A stretch of 64,000 nucleotides of DNA from Accumulibacter sp964420975 (GCA_964420975.1 CAYQVH010000007.1:62001-126000); one strand, 5' to 3'. Counted from the first letter of the stretch, positions 42,961 to 52,176 are shown. Notes: generated from the sequence alone by a model not told the origin. Numbers and translations: made by a program.

Positions 42961-43743
42961 ATGAGTCGTGACCTCAAGCCCCGCAAGGTGGTGCCAGCGC
43001 GCAAGTCGCGCGGCGGCACGCTGTTCGGCCTGTTTATCGGCCTCGTCATCGGGGTCATCGGTGTCGCCGCTGTCGTCTGGTACATCAACAAGGCACCTCT
43101 GCCGTTTACGACCAACGGACAGCAGCCGAAACTGGCGCCGCCAGCCGTCGGCAAACCGGCAACGACGTCTCAAGAAGCGCCGAAAGTCGCTGCTTTGCCG
43201 GCCCCGTTACCGGGAAAGCCGGGCGACCCGATTTCGCCCGAGAAGCCGCGCTTCGATTTCTACAAGATCCTTCCCGGCCAGGCCGAGGCGATTCCCGACC
43301 CCAAACCCGAAGAAGCCAAACCGTTGCCGAGCAAGTCGGTCGAAGCCAAACCGGAGGAGGGAAAAGCCGCCGAGCATAAACCGGTTGACAGCAAGCCGGC
43401 GGAAGCCAAGGTCGCCGTTGTCAAACCTGCCGAAAGCCGACCGGCCGAGGTCAAGCCCACGGAGGGCAAGACAGCGGAAACCACCCGGTCGAGCAAGGAG
43501 GCGACCCTGAAGGAGCCGATTTATCTGCAGGCGGGGTCGTTTCAGAGCGCCAGCGAAGCCGACAACCAGAAGGCGAGGCTTGCGTTGTTGGGAGCGGAAG
43601 CACGCATCCAGCAAGTGATGCTGCAGGATAAGGTCTGGTACCGGGTTCGCCTCGGGCCTTATCACAAGATGGATGACGTCAATCACTTGCGCGCCGACCT
43701 CGCGCGTCAAGGGATAGACGCCAATCTGGTTCGTAAGGACTAA
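42961..43743 (+). CDS. SPOR-domain membrane protein
   Basis: This 260-residue protein has one transmembrane segment (about 20-43, GTLFGLFIGLVIGVIGVAAVVWYI), a long Pro/Lys/Glu/Ala-rich periplasmic linker with repeats of the KPAEAK type (about 90-180), and a C-terminal SPOR domain (about 183-258, IYLQAGSFQSASEADNQKARLALLGAEA...VWYRVRLGPYHKMDDVNHLRADLARQG). SPOR domains bind denuded septal peptidoglycan, so a role at division sites like FtsN is likely. It follows argS by 21 bases and precedes dsbA by 24. Confidence 0.92.
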   Translation: MSRDLKPRKVVPARKSRGGTLFGLFIGLVIGVIGVAAVVWYINKAPLPFTTNGQQPKLAPPAVGKPATTSQEAPKVAALPAPLPGKPGDPISPEKPRFDFYKILPGQAEAIPDPKPEEAKPLPSKSVEAKPEEGKAAEHKPVDSKPAEAKVAVVKPAESRPAEVKPTEGKTAETTRSSKEATLKEPIYLQAGSFQSASEADNQKARLALLGAEARIQQVMLQDKVWYRVRLGPYHKMDDVNHLRADLARQGIDANLVRKD

Positions 43744-43767
43744 CAGCGGTCTTTGAGGAGACACCTG

Positions 43768-44415
43768 ATGCAACGACGCCCGAGTGTGTGGTGGTTTCTG
43801 CTGACTCTCGCCTTGTCGGCCTTCGTCGGACCGGCGCGCGCCGAACTGGTGGTCGGGCGTGACTATGTTCCGATTGTCCCGGCACAGGCCACCGACAACC
43901 CGGCGAAGATTGAAGTCATCGAGTTCTTCTCGTACGGTTGCCCGCATTGCAACGAGTTTCATCCGGTGGTCAGCAAGTGGGCGGCGGCACTACCGGCCGA
44001 CGTCGTGTTCAAGCGTGTACCGATTTCGTTTAATCGGCCGCAATGGGCGAGCCTGGCGCGCCTGTATTACGCGCTGGAGGCAACCGGTGACCTCGGCAAG
44101 CTCGATGGGGCCGTCTTTAGCGCCTTGCACCAGAACGGCGCCAAGCTTTACGACGACAAGACGATCATCGATTGGGTCAGCGCGCAGGGCGTCGATGCGA
44201 AGAAGTTCGCCGACACCTTCAACTCCTTCGGTGTCGTCAGCAAGGCGAAGCGCGGCGACCAGATGAGGCAGGCGTATGGCGTTCAAGGCGTTCCCGCGCT
44301 CGCCGTCGACGGCAAATTCCTGGTCACCGGCAAGGAAACGAAAGGCTTTCCGCAGCTGCTCGCGCTTACCGACGAGGTCATCAACAAGGCGCGCGCCGAA
44401 CGCGGCAAGAAGTAG
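43768..44415 (+). CDS. dsbA: thiol:disulfide interchange protein DsbA
   Basis: This 215-residue periplasmic thioredoxin-fold oxidase introduces disulfides into secreted proteins. It has a signal peptide (about 1-25, cleavage at ARA-EL) and the active site CPHC (Cys58, Cys61) in EFFSYGCPHCNEF. A cis-Pro loop (VQGVPALAVDGKF) near the C-terminus completes the site. The ATG 43768 start has GGAGAC upstream; the in-frame ATG at 43753 would overlap that ribosome site. Confidence 0.95.
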   Translation: MQRRPSVWWFLLTLALSAFVGPARAELVVGRDYVPIVPAQATDNPAKIEVIEFFSYGCPHCNEFHPVVSKWAAALPADVVFKRVPISFNRPQWASLARLYYALEATGDLGKLDGAVFSALHQNGAKLYDDKTIIDWVSAQGVDAKKFADTFNSFGVVSKAKRGDQMRQAYGVQGVPALAVDGKFLVTGKETKGFPQLLALTDEVINKARAERGKK

Positions 44416-44517
44416 GGCGCGGCGGCGCGCAGCGCGGGCCTGCGACCGACGGCTGTGATCCCAACACGGCGCGTCGGCAACGAGTCTCGGGCTGCGTCTT
44501 ACGGGGCGAGCCGGCGC

Positions 44518-45240
44518 TTACCAGTCGATCGGCTGGCTGTCGCGGAAGAACCCGCCGCTCGGACCGTCGTCGGGCAGTAGAGCCGCCCAGACGATCCCCT
44601 GCGCGCCCTCGTCGGCGCTTCGTGTCGCGTCCGTGCCGCCCATGTCCGTGCGACACCAGCCGGGGCAGACCGCGTTGACCTTGATCGGAGACCCTTCGAG
44701 TTCTTTTGCCGCTACCCGCGTCAAGGCGTTGAGCGCTGCCTTGGACATCCGATAACCCGGCCAGTGGCCGCCCATGGCTGCCAGCTGGCCCATACCCGAG
44801 GAAACATTGACGATACGCCCCCAGCCGTTGTCTCGCATCAGCGGCACGATCGCCTGAATCAGCCGCAGCGGAGCCAAGGCGTTGCAGGCAAAGGTCGCGG
44901 CGACAATTTCGGGGTCGACGACGAGAACGCTGGCGCTTGTGACGCCGGAGCCATGAGATTCGAGCTGGACACCGGCGTTGTTGACCAGAATGTCAGCGCG
45001 CCCGAATTCGCGCCGGACTCGTGCCGCCAGGGCGGCGACGGCGCTGGCGTCGGTGACGTCGGCGACGTGCGGCAATACCTGGTGCCCCTCGGTCTGGAGT
45101 TCCCTCGCCGCCTTTTCGATCGCCTCGGCGTTACGCCCTACCGCCAGCACCAGGCAGCCGGTTGCAGCCAGGTCGCGTGCCACCGCGAACCCGAGGCCCC
45201 GGTTGGCACCGGTTACCACGGCAAGTTTCTGGCTTAGCAT
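44518..45240 (-). CDS. short-chain dehydrogenase/reductase (SDR)
   Basis: This 240-residue classical SDR has the cofactor motif TGANRGLGFAVA near the N-terminus, NNAG in the middle, and the catalytic Ser and Y-x3-K (VSSGMGQ, YRMSKAAL). An Arg after the second strand (GRNAEAIEKAA) suggests NADP(H). Substrate is unknown; carbonyl-reductase-like relatives are common. It converges on dsbA and is divergent from the ubi operon. Confidence 0.9.
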   Translation of the reverse strand: MLSQKLAVVTGANRGLGFAVARDLAATGCLVLAVGRNAEAIEKAARELQTEGHQVLPHVADVTDASAVAALAARVRREFGRADILVNNAGVQLESHGSGVTSASVLVVDPEIVAATFACNALAPLRLIQAIVPLMRDNGWGRIVNVSSGMGQLAAMGGHWPGYRMSKAALNALTRVAAKELEGSPIKVNAVCPGWCRTDMGGTDATRSADEGAQGIVWAALLPDDGPSGGFFRDSQPIDW

Positions 45241-45440
45241 CTTCCGCTCCTCACTAGCTGCTTACCACGTCTCAGAGGCCGCATCATGCAATGGTCCGGC
45301 GCGATCGGCAAGCGACACGTTCGCGCTCCGGGTACGGTGCCGTTCGCTCAGCCGCCGCTTCCGGGCGATGGTGAGAGGGCGTCTGCTACGGTTGGCGGGG
45401 TTGCCGAGCAGCCTCTGGTGGGAGCCGAATCGCGGCTGAA

Positions 45441-45481
45441 TTGACCGGTATCAATGGCCTGCGGAGCGGGCTGGCTATACT
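45441..45481 (+). promoter_or_regulatory. class II FNR-type promoter ahead of ubiUVT
   Basis: TTGAC-CGGT-ATCAA (45441-45454) matches the FNR box TTGAT-N4-ATCAA at 9 of 10 positions. TATACT (45476-45481) is a good -10. With a start near 45488 the box is centred at about -40.5, where FNR activates class II promoters. This fits oxygen-limited expression of the operon starting at 45511. Confidence 0.7.
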
Positions 45482-45510
45482 CGCCGCTTCGCTTGACACG
45501 GAGACTTGCC

Positions 45511-46524
45511 ATGCCACGCGCGACCATTCCGCAGCTGATCTGCCCGGCGGGAAGTCTGCCGGCGCTGAAGGCGGCGGTCGACCACGGCGCCGACGCCGTG
45601 TACCTCGGCTACCGCAACGATACCAATGCCCGCAACTTTGCCGGCCTCAATTTCGATCCGCAGACGATGCGCGAAGGCCTCCGCTACGCGCAGGCGCGAC
45701 GCAAGCAGGTGTTGCTGGCGATCAACACCTTTGCGCAACCTGGGCGAGCCGGCGAATGGCGCAGTGCCGTCGACGGAGCTGTCGACCTCGGCGTGGACGC
45801 GGTGATCCTTGCCGACGTCGGACTGCTCGACTACGCCAGCCGGCGTCACCCCGGCTTGCGTTTGCACCTCTCGGTGCAGGGGTCGGCAACGAGTTACGAG
45901 GCGGTCAACTTCGCGCAACGCGAGTTTGGCATTCGCCGCGCCGTGTTGCCGCGCGTATTGACGTTGGCGCAGGTCGGGACAGTCATACGTAACACAACGG
46001 TCGAAATCGAGGTTTTCGGCTTCGGCAGCCTGTGTGTGATGAACGAGGGACGGTGCTGGCTCTCTTCGTACGCCACAGGCGAATCGCCGAACACGGTCGG
46101 CGCTTGTTCGCCGGCAAAGTATGTGCAATGGCAACGAACGCCGGGAGCGATGACGACGCGGCTCAACGGTATCCTGATCGATCGTTTTCGCGACGACGAA
46201 CCGGCGGGTTACCCCACCTTGTGCAAGGGTCGCTTCGAAGTCGATGGCGAGACGTATTACGCGCTCGAAGAGCCGACGAGCCTCAACGTGCTCGACATCC
46301 TGCCGGCGATTGCCGAGCTCGGGGTGGCGGCGATCAAGGTCGAGGGCCGGCAACGCAGCCCGACTTACGTCGCACAGGTGACGAGAGTGCTGCGCGCGGC
46401 GCTCGACGAACTGGCGCAGTCGGCTCAGCGTTTCCACGTCAAACCGACTTGGCAGGCAGAATTGGCCAAGGTTTCCGAAGGTCATCAGGTGACCCTCGGC
46501 GCTTACAACCGCCCTTGGAGATAA
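45511..46524 (+). CDS. ubiU: UbiU, U32-family protein for O2-independent ubiquinone hydroxylation
   Basis: This 337-residue protein of the U32 peptidase-like family works with UbiV and UbiT in anaerobic hydroxylation steps of ubiquinone synthesis. Four cysteines expected to hold a [4Fe-4S] cluster are present: Cys175, Cys182, Cys199 and Cys238. The spacing is identical to E. coli UbiU (169, 176, 193, 232). The fold motif LICPAGSLPALKAAVDHGADAVYLGY opens the protein. ATG 45511 was chosen; the longer frame upstream runs into the promoter. The operon continues ubiV, ubiT with 10-15 base gaps. Confidence 0.94.
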   Translation: MPRATIPQLICPAGSLPALKAAVDHGADAVYLGYRNDTNARNFAGLNFDPQTMREGLRYAQARRKQVLLAINTFAQPGRAGEWRSAVDGAVDLGVDAVILADVGLLDYASRRHPGLRLHLSVQGSATSYEAVNFAQREFGIRRAVLPRVLTLAQVGTVIRNTTVEIEVFGFGSLCVMNEGRCWLSSYATGESPNTVGACSPAKYVQWQRTPGAMTTRLNGILIDRFRDDEPAGYPTLCKGRFEVDGETYYALEEPTSLNVLDILPAIAELGVAAIKVEGRQRSPTYVAQVTRVLRAALDELAQSAQRFHVKPTWQAELAKVSEGHQVTLGAYNRPWR

Positions 46525-46533
46525 ATCAGCACC

Positions 46534-47439
46534 ATGAAACTGTCACTTGGTCCGTTGCTTTATTTCTGGCCGAAGCACGAGGTATTCGATTTCTACGCTG
46601 GAATCGCCGACAACCCGGCGATCGATATCGTCGTGCTCGGCGAGGTCGTTTGTTCACGCCGCCAGCAGATCCGCGTCGCCGACTGGCTGGGCCTGGCGCG
46701 AGATCTCTCTGCTGCGGGCAAGGAGGTCGTCATCGCCGCACAGGCGCTGCTCGAATCGGAAAGCGATCTCAAGACTGTGCGCCGTCTGTTCGACCAGGTC
46801 GCCGAAATTCCGCGCTGCTTGCTTGAGGTCAACGATCTCGGCGCGATCAGTATCGCCGGTGGAAGCGCTTTCGTCGCCGGTCCGCATCTAAACATCTATA
46901 ACGAAGAGACGCTCGCGACCTTCGCCCGCTACGGTATGCGGCGCTGGCTGCCGCCACTCGAAGGCGACCGGCCGCTGATCGAAACCTTGCATCGCGCGCG
47001 TCCGGCGGGTGTCGAAACGGAGGTTTTTGTCTTCGGCAAGCTGCCGCTGGCCTTCTCGGCCCGTTGTTTCACCGCGCGTCGCTACCGTCTGAACAAGGAT
47101 GACTGTCAGTTCAAGTGCCTCGACCACCCCGAGGGCCTGACCCTAAGGACGCGCGACGGTCAGCCGTTCCTGACGATCAATGGCATACAGACGATGTCGG
47201 CGCAGACGTACAATCTCCTTGGCCAAGTTCCCGAGCTGATCGCGATGGGGGTGGAGGTCGTTCGCATCAGTCCGCAGGCAACGGCGATGGCGTCGGTCAT
47301 CCGGGCCTTCGACGCGGCGCGCAACGGCGGTGTTCCGCTTGAGGAAGGCGCTGACTGGGCGCGGGATGGACTGGTCAACGGTTACTGGTTCGGCGATGCG
47401 GGAATCACCCATCGTGCGTCGTCAGTTTCGCAAGGATAG
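46534..47439 (+). CDS. ubiV: UbiV, U32-family partner of UbiU
   Basis: This 301-residue protein is the second subunit of the UbiUV complex. Cluster ligands match: Cys40 (GEVVCSRRQQ), Cys178, Cys191 and Cys195 (RCFTARRYRLNKDDCQFKC), with the same spacing as E. coli UbiV (39, 180, 193, 197). The start MKLSLGPLLYFWPKHEVFDFY is characteristic. It lies 9 bases behind ubiU and 14 bases before ubiT, on the same FNR-type transcript. Confidence 0.94.
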   Translation: MKLSLGPLLYFWPKHEVFDFYAGIADNPAIDIVVLGEVVCSRRQQIRVADWLGLARDLSAAGKEVVIAAQALLESESDLKTVRRLFDQVAEIPRCLLEVNDLGAISIAGGSAFVAGPHLNIYNEETLATFARYGMRRWLPPLEGDRPLIETLHRARPAGVETEVFVFGKLPLAFSARCFTARRYRLNKDDCQFKCLDHPEGLTLRTRDGQPFLTINGIQTMSAQTYNLLGQVPELIAMGVEVVRISPQATAMASVIRAFDAARNGGVPLEEGADWARDGLVNGYWFGDAGITHRASSVSQG

Positions 47440-47453
47440 GAAGGAGGTTGGGA

Positions 47454-47906
47454 ATGAGCACGCTGTTCTCGATTCCACGTTTTACGCTGCCGCGGGTGAT
47501 CGCGGTCGTCGGCAGCCGTCTGCCGCAATGGCCGCATTCGCTGGCGCTCGCCGCCGCACTCAATGTGGCTGCCAAGTGGGGAGTGTTTCCCGAGGAGAGC
47601 TTGCGCCAGCTCGAGGGACGACAGTTCGTGGTCGACGCAATCGATACCGGCGGGCAAGCGTGCTTCACCTATCGTGATGCTCTCTTTCGCCCGCTACTCC
47701 GGCGGCCGCAAGATCCCGATCTGGCGTTCAGCGCCAATCTCTCGACCTTCTTGCAGCTGCTCGCGCGCCAGGAGGATCCGGACACGCTGTTCTTCAACCG
47801 CGAGTTGGCGATTACCGGCGACACCGAACTCGGCCTACTGGTGAAAAACCTGCTCGACGCGGTTGAGTGGCCGAGCTTTTCAGCCCTGCAGCCGTTCCGT
47901 CGTTAG
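47454..47906 (+). CDS. ubiT: UbiT, SCP2-domain accessory factor of anaerobic ubiquinone synthesis
   Basis: This 150-residue protein has an SCP2 sterol-carrier-like domain (about 35-140), with GRQFVVDAIDTGGQACFTYRDALFRP and DPDLAFSANLSTFLQLLARQEDPDTLFFNRELAITGDTELGL. In E. coli UbiT binds ubiquinone precursors and supports UbiUV. ATG 47454 has AAGGAGG at ideal distance. It ends the ubiUVT operon. A 7-bp inverted repeat (47933-47939/47948-47954) lies behind it but without a T-run. Confidence 0.92.
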   Translation: MSTLFSIPRFTLPRVIAVVGSRLPQWPHSLALAAALNVAAKWGVFPEESLRQLEGRQFVVDAIDTGGQACFTYRDALFRPLLRRPQDPDLAFSANLSTFLQLLARQEDPDTLFFNRELAITGDTELGLLVKNLLDAVEWPSFSALQPFRR

Positions 47907-47953
47907 CCGGTGACCCGCCAGTTGGCCGGTAGCCGGCGTCGCGCCGAACGCCG

Positions 47954-48697
47954 GTGAGCTTTCTGGCCAAGCGATCGTCGTCGTCCGCGCCGGCAACTGC
48001 CGGGGGCCAGCCTTTGTACGCCTTGCTCTGGGTATTGCTAGTCATTGCTGTCGTCTGGCAGTTCCCGTACGGGCGCTGGATCCTCTATCCCTTTTCGTTG
48101 CTTGCAACGACCGCGCATGAACTCGGACACGGCTTGACCGCGTTACTCGTCGGCGGCGAGTTCAACCGTTTCGTCCTCTACGCTGACGGTTCTGGAGCCG
48201 CTTTGTGGACCGGTTCCGGCAGCCGTCTTCAGCGCGCGCTGGTCGCTGCTGGCGGCCTGCTTGGTCCGAGTCTGGCCGGTAGCGCATTGATCGTCGTCGC
48301 GCGCTCGCCGCGGGCGGCACGGTGGGCGCTGGGATCGCTCGCCACCGCGCTGCTCATCGTCGTCTTTGTCTGGGCGCGCAACCTCTTCGGCGCCTTCTTT
48401 CTGAGCGCGGCGGCCTTGGCGTTCGCCGCCGCAGCGCGCTGGCTGGGTGACGGCGGCGCAACCTTCGCCCTGCGCTTGACCGGTGCGCTGTTGTGTTTGA
48501 GCTGGCTAAACGACGTCGACTATCTGTTTTCCCCCCAGGCTGAAGTTGGCGGCGTGCGCCACCCCTCGGATACGGCCCAGATGGCCGACGCACTGTGGCT
48601 ACCGTTCTGGTTCTGGGGCAGTGCCATTGCGCTGCTGTCGCTGACCGTTCTCAGCGTCGGGCTTTGGCTTGCCGTCCGGCGATCGCCGTCGCCCTGA
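47954..48697 (+). CDS. M50-family (PF13398-like) membrane metallopeptidase homologue
   Basis: This 247-residue membrane protein has six or so hydrophobic segments and the zinc-site motif HELGH (TTAHELGHGLTALLVGG, about 54-70). A late LSWLNDVDYLF stretch provides an Asp typical of M50 enzymes. Membership in the M50B-like group is likely; whether it is an active intramembrane protease is unknown. GTG 47954 lies inside an inverted repeat and has no good ribosome site, so translation may be low or the start may be wrong. Confidence 0.8.
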   Translation: MSFLAKRSSSSAPATAGGQPLYALLWVLLVIAVVWQFPYGRWILYPFSLLATTAHELGHGLTALLVGGEFNRFVLYADGSGAALWTGSGSRLQRALVAAGGLLGPSLAGSALIVVARSPRAARWALGSLATALLIVVFVWARNLFGAFFLSAAALAFAAAARWLGDGGATFALRLTGALLCLSWLNDVDYLFSPQAEVGGVRHPSDTAQMADALWLPFWFWGSAIALLSLTVLSVGLWLAVRRSPSP

Positions 48698-48872
48698 CCG
48701 CGACTTGTTTTTTTGTCGCACGAGGGCGCTGACGATCCCCGGTCGGCAGCAAGGATTTCTGCCGCCGCCGCTCAATGTCCGATTAGAATCCCGTTCGTCG
48801 AATACCTGCGCCATAAACATGGCCAGGTGCGACGGATCACTATCGACCACCCTACCCGAGGAGACAACCAAA

Positions 48873-49280
48873 ATGACCGTTCCCGTAAAAGACCTGCGCG
48901 GCAGCACCCCGGAAATCGTCGACAAGCTCAAGGCTGCCGGGATCAGTAACAACGAACAACTGCTCGCCGCCGCGTCGGCTCCGGCTCAGCGCAAAACGCT
49001 CGCCAGCAGCTGCGGCTGCGACGCCCGTACGCTCCTCGAACTCGCCAACCGTGCCGATCTGGCGCGCATCAAGGGAGTCTCCGGCGTTTACTCGGATCTG
49101 CTCGAAAAGGCAGGCGTTGATACGGTCAAGGAACTGGCGACGCGTCGGCCGGACAACCTGCATGCGCGGATCGTCGAAACGAACAACGCCGACCAGATCA
49201 CCAAGCAGCCGCCATCGCTGAGCATGGTCGAGTCGTGGGTACAGCAGGCCAAGGAGTTGCCGAAAACGCTCAGCTACTGA
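48873..49280 (+). CDS. DUF4332-like helix-hairpin-helix protein
   Basis: This 135-residue protein has two similar halves with helix-hairpin-helix-like patterns (IVDKLKAAGISNNEQLLAAAS, LARIKGVSGVYSDLLEKAGVDTVKELATRRPDNL), as in the DUF4332 family. Such folds can bind nucleic acid without sequence preference, but no function is known for this group. ATG 48873 has GAGGAGA upstream. Confidence 0.82.
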   Translation: MTVPVKDLRGSTPEIVDKLKAAGISNNEQLLAAASAPAQRKTLASSCGCDARTLLELANRADLARIKGVSGVYSDLLEKAGVDTVKELATRRPDNLHARIVETNNADQITKQPPSLSMVESWVQQAKELPKTLSY

Positions 49281-49448
49281 CTGGCTCGCAGGAGGGCGCG
49301 ACGCCGCGCCAGTGAAGCGCGATGGTCGCCTCAGGGCGCACCGTTATCGCTGTCCGGGAAGGAATTGACTGCCAAGGGCGGCAGGGTCGGAAGGGTGCAA
49401 GCGAAATTCGGACGATCCGGTGGATGGCCTGACGTCGTTTGCACCCGC

Positions 49449-49919
49449 TCAAGCAACGCGGAGTTCCGCCAAGGAGGCGACCGCGCTGCCACCCGAAATG
49501 TCGGGCACGACAATGAGCTGCAGTTCGTCGACATCACAGGCTTCGAAACGGTGTTCTTCGGTTTCGCAGGTCGAACCCTGTGGACTGAAGGTCCACTGCT
49601 GGCGAACGATGTCGCGGACCGTCCGTCCATCGGATGACCAGCAGCGCAACAGATATTCCTGCGTTCGCTCGACTGCCGTCTCGACAAAGACCAGCCGAAT
49701 CCGGCACAAGCGTTGTGCCGGAGAAAAGATCAGCCTGATCGATTGCCTGCCGCTGGTACTTGCCCGCCAGCCTCCGCCTGGCGCCGGCAATAAGGCGGCT
49801 TCGACCGGGTGCAAGGGATCCTCGGAGCTGACTTCAACCTCCGCTATGTTCTCAAGAGGCAGCCACTCGACGGCCGCGGCATGCGCGGCCGTGTCGCTGT
49901 CAACTATGCGCTTGCGCAT
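49449..49919 (-). CDS. conserved protein with discoidin-like (carbohydrate-binding) beta fold
   Basis: This 156-residue protein has no signal peptide. It consists of short beta-type stretches: VEWLPLENIAEVEVSSEDPLHPVEAALLP, GRQSIRLIFSPAQRLCRIRLVFVE, RTQEYLLRCWSSDGRTVRDIVRQQWTFSPQG, LQLIVVPDISGGSAVASLAELRVA. This resembles an F5/8-type-C-like jelly roll seen in uncharacterised proteobacterial proteins. ATG 49919 was chosen; upstream codons overlap the neighbouring gene's end and are Arg-rich. The ligand is unknown. Confidence 0.7.
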   Translation of the reverse strand: MRKRIVDSDTAAHAAAVEWLPLENIAEVEVSSEDPLHPVEAALLPAPGGGWRASTSGRQSIRLIFSPAQRLCRIRLVFVETAVERTQEYLLRCWSSDGRTVRDIVRQQWTFSPQGSTCETEEHRFEACDVDELQLIVVPDISGGSAVASLAELRVA

Positions 49920-49939
49920 GGCGTTGTGCCGCACCGACC

Positions 49940-50383
49940 TTAGGCTGCCACTTCGCCGAGCTGAAGCGCGATCTGTTTTTCGGCCGCCATCCAATAGGCG
50001 GTCGAACACCCCTGAAAGCCATCCTTTTCAGCCATGAAATAGGCTGCCGATTCGATCATCCGGTAGCGCTCCTCGGCGCTCGGAGCGACGGGCGCCGGCT
50101 CAACGGCGGCGACTGGCGTGTCAGCCGGCTGAGGTACAGGCGCCGCGTTTGGCGTCGCGCGCGCGCCGCGTGCGTTCGTCGGTGCGCTGGTGGCGGTGCC
50201 CCCCGCTGCGGTCTGATCGGCGGTGGAGGCGGCTTTGCGGACCGATCGCTTCTTCTCGCTGGTGACGGGAGCAACGGCTTCCGCGTCTGCCGGGGGGGTC
50301 ATCTCGGTACTGGCCGTCAGGTTGCTGACGGCAGTTTTCTTTGTCGTCGGGGTTTTCTTCGTGGTGCTCTTGGGATCAGTCAT
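49940..50383 (-). CDS. DUF2934-domain protein with Lys/Thr/Ala-rich N-terminus
   Basis: This 147-residue protein has a low-complexity first 100 residues (TTKKTPTTKKTAVS and Ala/Pro-rich stretches). A C-terminal DUF2934-like segment follows (EERYRMIESAAYFMAEKDGFQGCSTAYWMAAEKQIAL). Proteins of this kind are common in stress-related regions, but the function is unknown. ATG 50383 has an AGGATAGGA ribosome site; the upstream ATG 50434 gives a less typical start. Confidence 0.75.
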   Translation of the reverse strand: MTDPKSTTKKTPTTKKTAVSNLTASTEMTPPADAEAVAPVTSEKKRSVRKAASTADQTAAGGTATSAPTNARGARATPNAAPVPQPADTPVAAVEPAPVAPSAEERYRMIESAAYFMAEKDGFQGCSTAYWMAAEKQIALQLGEVAA

Positions 50384-50532
50384 GATCGTTTTCCTATCCT
50401 CGATGTCGGTCAAAAAGGGTGGTGTCGATGCCATAAAAACCGTATTGGCAGCGTGCCAAATAGACGGCGCTCAGAATAGGAAAATCGCGTTCCGCGGTCA
50501 AGCCGAACGCGACGTCTGCCGTCGGCAGGCTG

Positions 50533-52176
50533 CTAGACCTTGAAAAAGGAGACGGCGGCCTGCAAGGTCGCCGCCAGGCGTTTCAGTTGGTCGGCGGCTG
50601 CGGCATTGTTGCGCGTCGCTGCATTGGTCTGCTCGGTCATCGAGGCGATCTTCTCCACGTGGCCGGCGATCTCGGTGGCGGCGATCGCCTGTTCGTTGGC
50701 GGCGGTTGCCACCTCACGCGCTCTTGCCAGCGAGTCCTGCGCGTGACGCTCGATCTGATCGAGCACGGCGGTCGCTCGCTGGGCCAGTTCCTGCCCTTGC
50801 TGCACTTTCGGTTCCGCTTCCTGCATCGCTCTGACCGCGTTGTCGGTGTCGTCCTGAGTCGTGCGGACCATGTCGCTAATGCGGGCGGTTGCCTGCGTGG
50901 TTCGTTCAGCCAGTTTGCGCACTTCGTCGGCAACCACGGCGAAGCCGCGTCCTTGCTCGCCGGCGCGCGCTGCCTCGATGGCGGCGTTCAGGGCGAGAAG
51001 ATTGGTCTGGTCAGCAATTTCCTTGATGACCTGCGTAATGCTGCCGATTTCCTGCGAACGCTGGACCAGCGCTTGAATGCGCTGCGCGGATTCGGCGACC
51101 GACAGTGCGATGCTCTCGATTTCGCCGGCGGCAGAACGCACGACGTCGGCACCCTGGTGGGCGAGTGCAGCGGTCTGTTGCGAGTTGTCCTCGGTCAGCC
51201 GTGCGCTTGCCGAGACCTCGTTGATACTGACCGTCAATTGCTCGATCGACGCCGCTGTGGCGGCGCTCGATTCCGCCTGACGGCGCGCGGCGTCGCTGAT
51301 TTCGCTGGCGGCCGACGAGACGGCGCGCGACTCGCTGGCCAGCAGTTCGGTGCCGCGATTGATCTCGCCGACGACGCCCTGCAGGCGGTCCTGCATGGTC
51401 GCCAACGCGCCAAGAAGGTTGCCGGGAAGCGAGCTGTCGGAAGTGATGCTTTGTCGCAAATCGCCCTCCGCAAACCGCTCGACCTCTGCTGCGGCGACGG
51501 CCGGTTCGCCTCCGAGTTGTCGTTGCACTCCACGATTGATCGCCCAGCCGAGCGCACCCAAAAGCAGACTGACGAGGGCGATGAAGGCGATGTTCTCTGC
51601 AGCGCTGCGCGCGAAAGCCGCGTCGACATCCTCGACATAGACACCGGTCGCCACCCACCATCCCCAGGGAGCGAACACCTTGGCGTAGCCGACTTTCGGA
51701 ATCGGTTTCTCGGCGCCGGGTTTCGCGAAAGCGTAGTCCATTTCGCCCTCGCCGTCGCGCTTCAGGAGTTCGATCCAGTCACGAATGTACAGTTTGCCGG
51801 TGGGATCCTTGGCGTCAATCGTGTTCTTGCCCTCGCGTTCCGGACGGGTACCATGCATCAACGTGGTCCCGGTCAAGTCATAAATGAACAGGTAGTCCTC
51901 GCTGTTGAAGCGCACCTTGCGCAGCGTCTCGATGGCTTGGCGCTGCGCCTCTTCCCGACTGAGTTCGCCGTTTTGCTGGCGGGCGTACTGATGGTGGAGC
52001 ACACTCAGTGTCGAGTTGACCACCGCGCGAATCGCCAGACGCTTCTCCGCCAGAACGTGCTGGCGCAGGTCAACGACGGAGTAGCCGCCCAGCAGGACGA
52101 GCCCGAGCAACATCGCTCCGAGTAGGGTGTAGAGGCGAATACGGAGGCTGACGCGGCGGTTCTCTTCGAGTCTCAT
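50533..52176 (-). CDS. methyl-accepting chemotaxis protein with single Cache sensor domain
   Basis: This 547-residue receptor has an N-terminal membrane segment (about 12-32, LYTLLGAMLLGLVLLGGYSV), a periplasmic Cache_2-type sensor (about 35-190, with EDYLFIYDLTGTTLMHGTRPEREGKNTIDAKD and WGWWVATGVYVEDVDAAF), a second membrane segment (about 195-215), HAMP, and a cytoplasmic signalling tip (IKEIADQTNLLALNAAIEAARAGEQGRGFAVVADEVRKLAERTTQAT). The Cache domain type often senses carboxylates, which is only a suggestion. It has an AGGAGA ribosome site before ATG 52176. No other che genes adjoin. Confidence 0.94.
   Translation of the reverse strand: MRLEENRRVSLRIRLYTLLGAMLLGLVLLGGYSVVDLRQHVLAEKRLAIRAVVNSTLSVLHHQYARQQNGELSREEAQRQAIETLRKVRFNSEDYLFIYDLTGTTLMHGTRPEREGKNTIDAKDPTGKLYIRDWIELLKRDGEGEMDYAFAKPGAEKPIPKVGYAKVFAPWGWWVATGVYVEDVDAAFARSAAENIAFIALVSLLLGALGWAINRGVQRQLGGEPAVAAAEVERFAEGDLRQSITSDSSLPGNLLGALATMQDRLQGVVGEINRGTELLASESRAVSSAASEISDAARRQAESSAATAASIEQLTVSINEVSASARLTEDNSQQTAALAHQGADVVRSAAGEIESIALSVAESAQRIQALVQRSQEIGSITQVIKEIADQTNLLALNAAIEAARAGEQGRGFAVVADEVRKLAERTTQATARISDMVRTTQDDTDNAVRAMQEAEPKVQQGQELAQRATAVLDQIERHAQDSLARAREVATAANEQAIAATEIAGHVEKIASMTEQTNAATRNNAAAADQLKRLAATLQAAVSFFKV

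Noticed and set aside
50587..52125. 512-residue plus-strand frame opposite the chemotaxis receptor
   Set aside because: His/Arg/Gly-rich antisense of the repeated receptor sequence; the minus-strand protein is a complete MCP.
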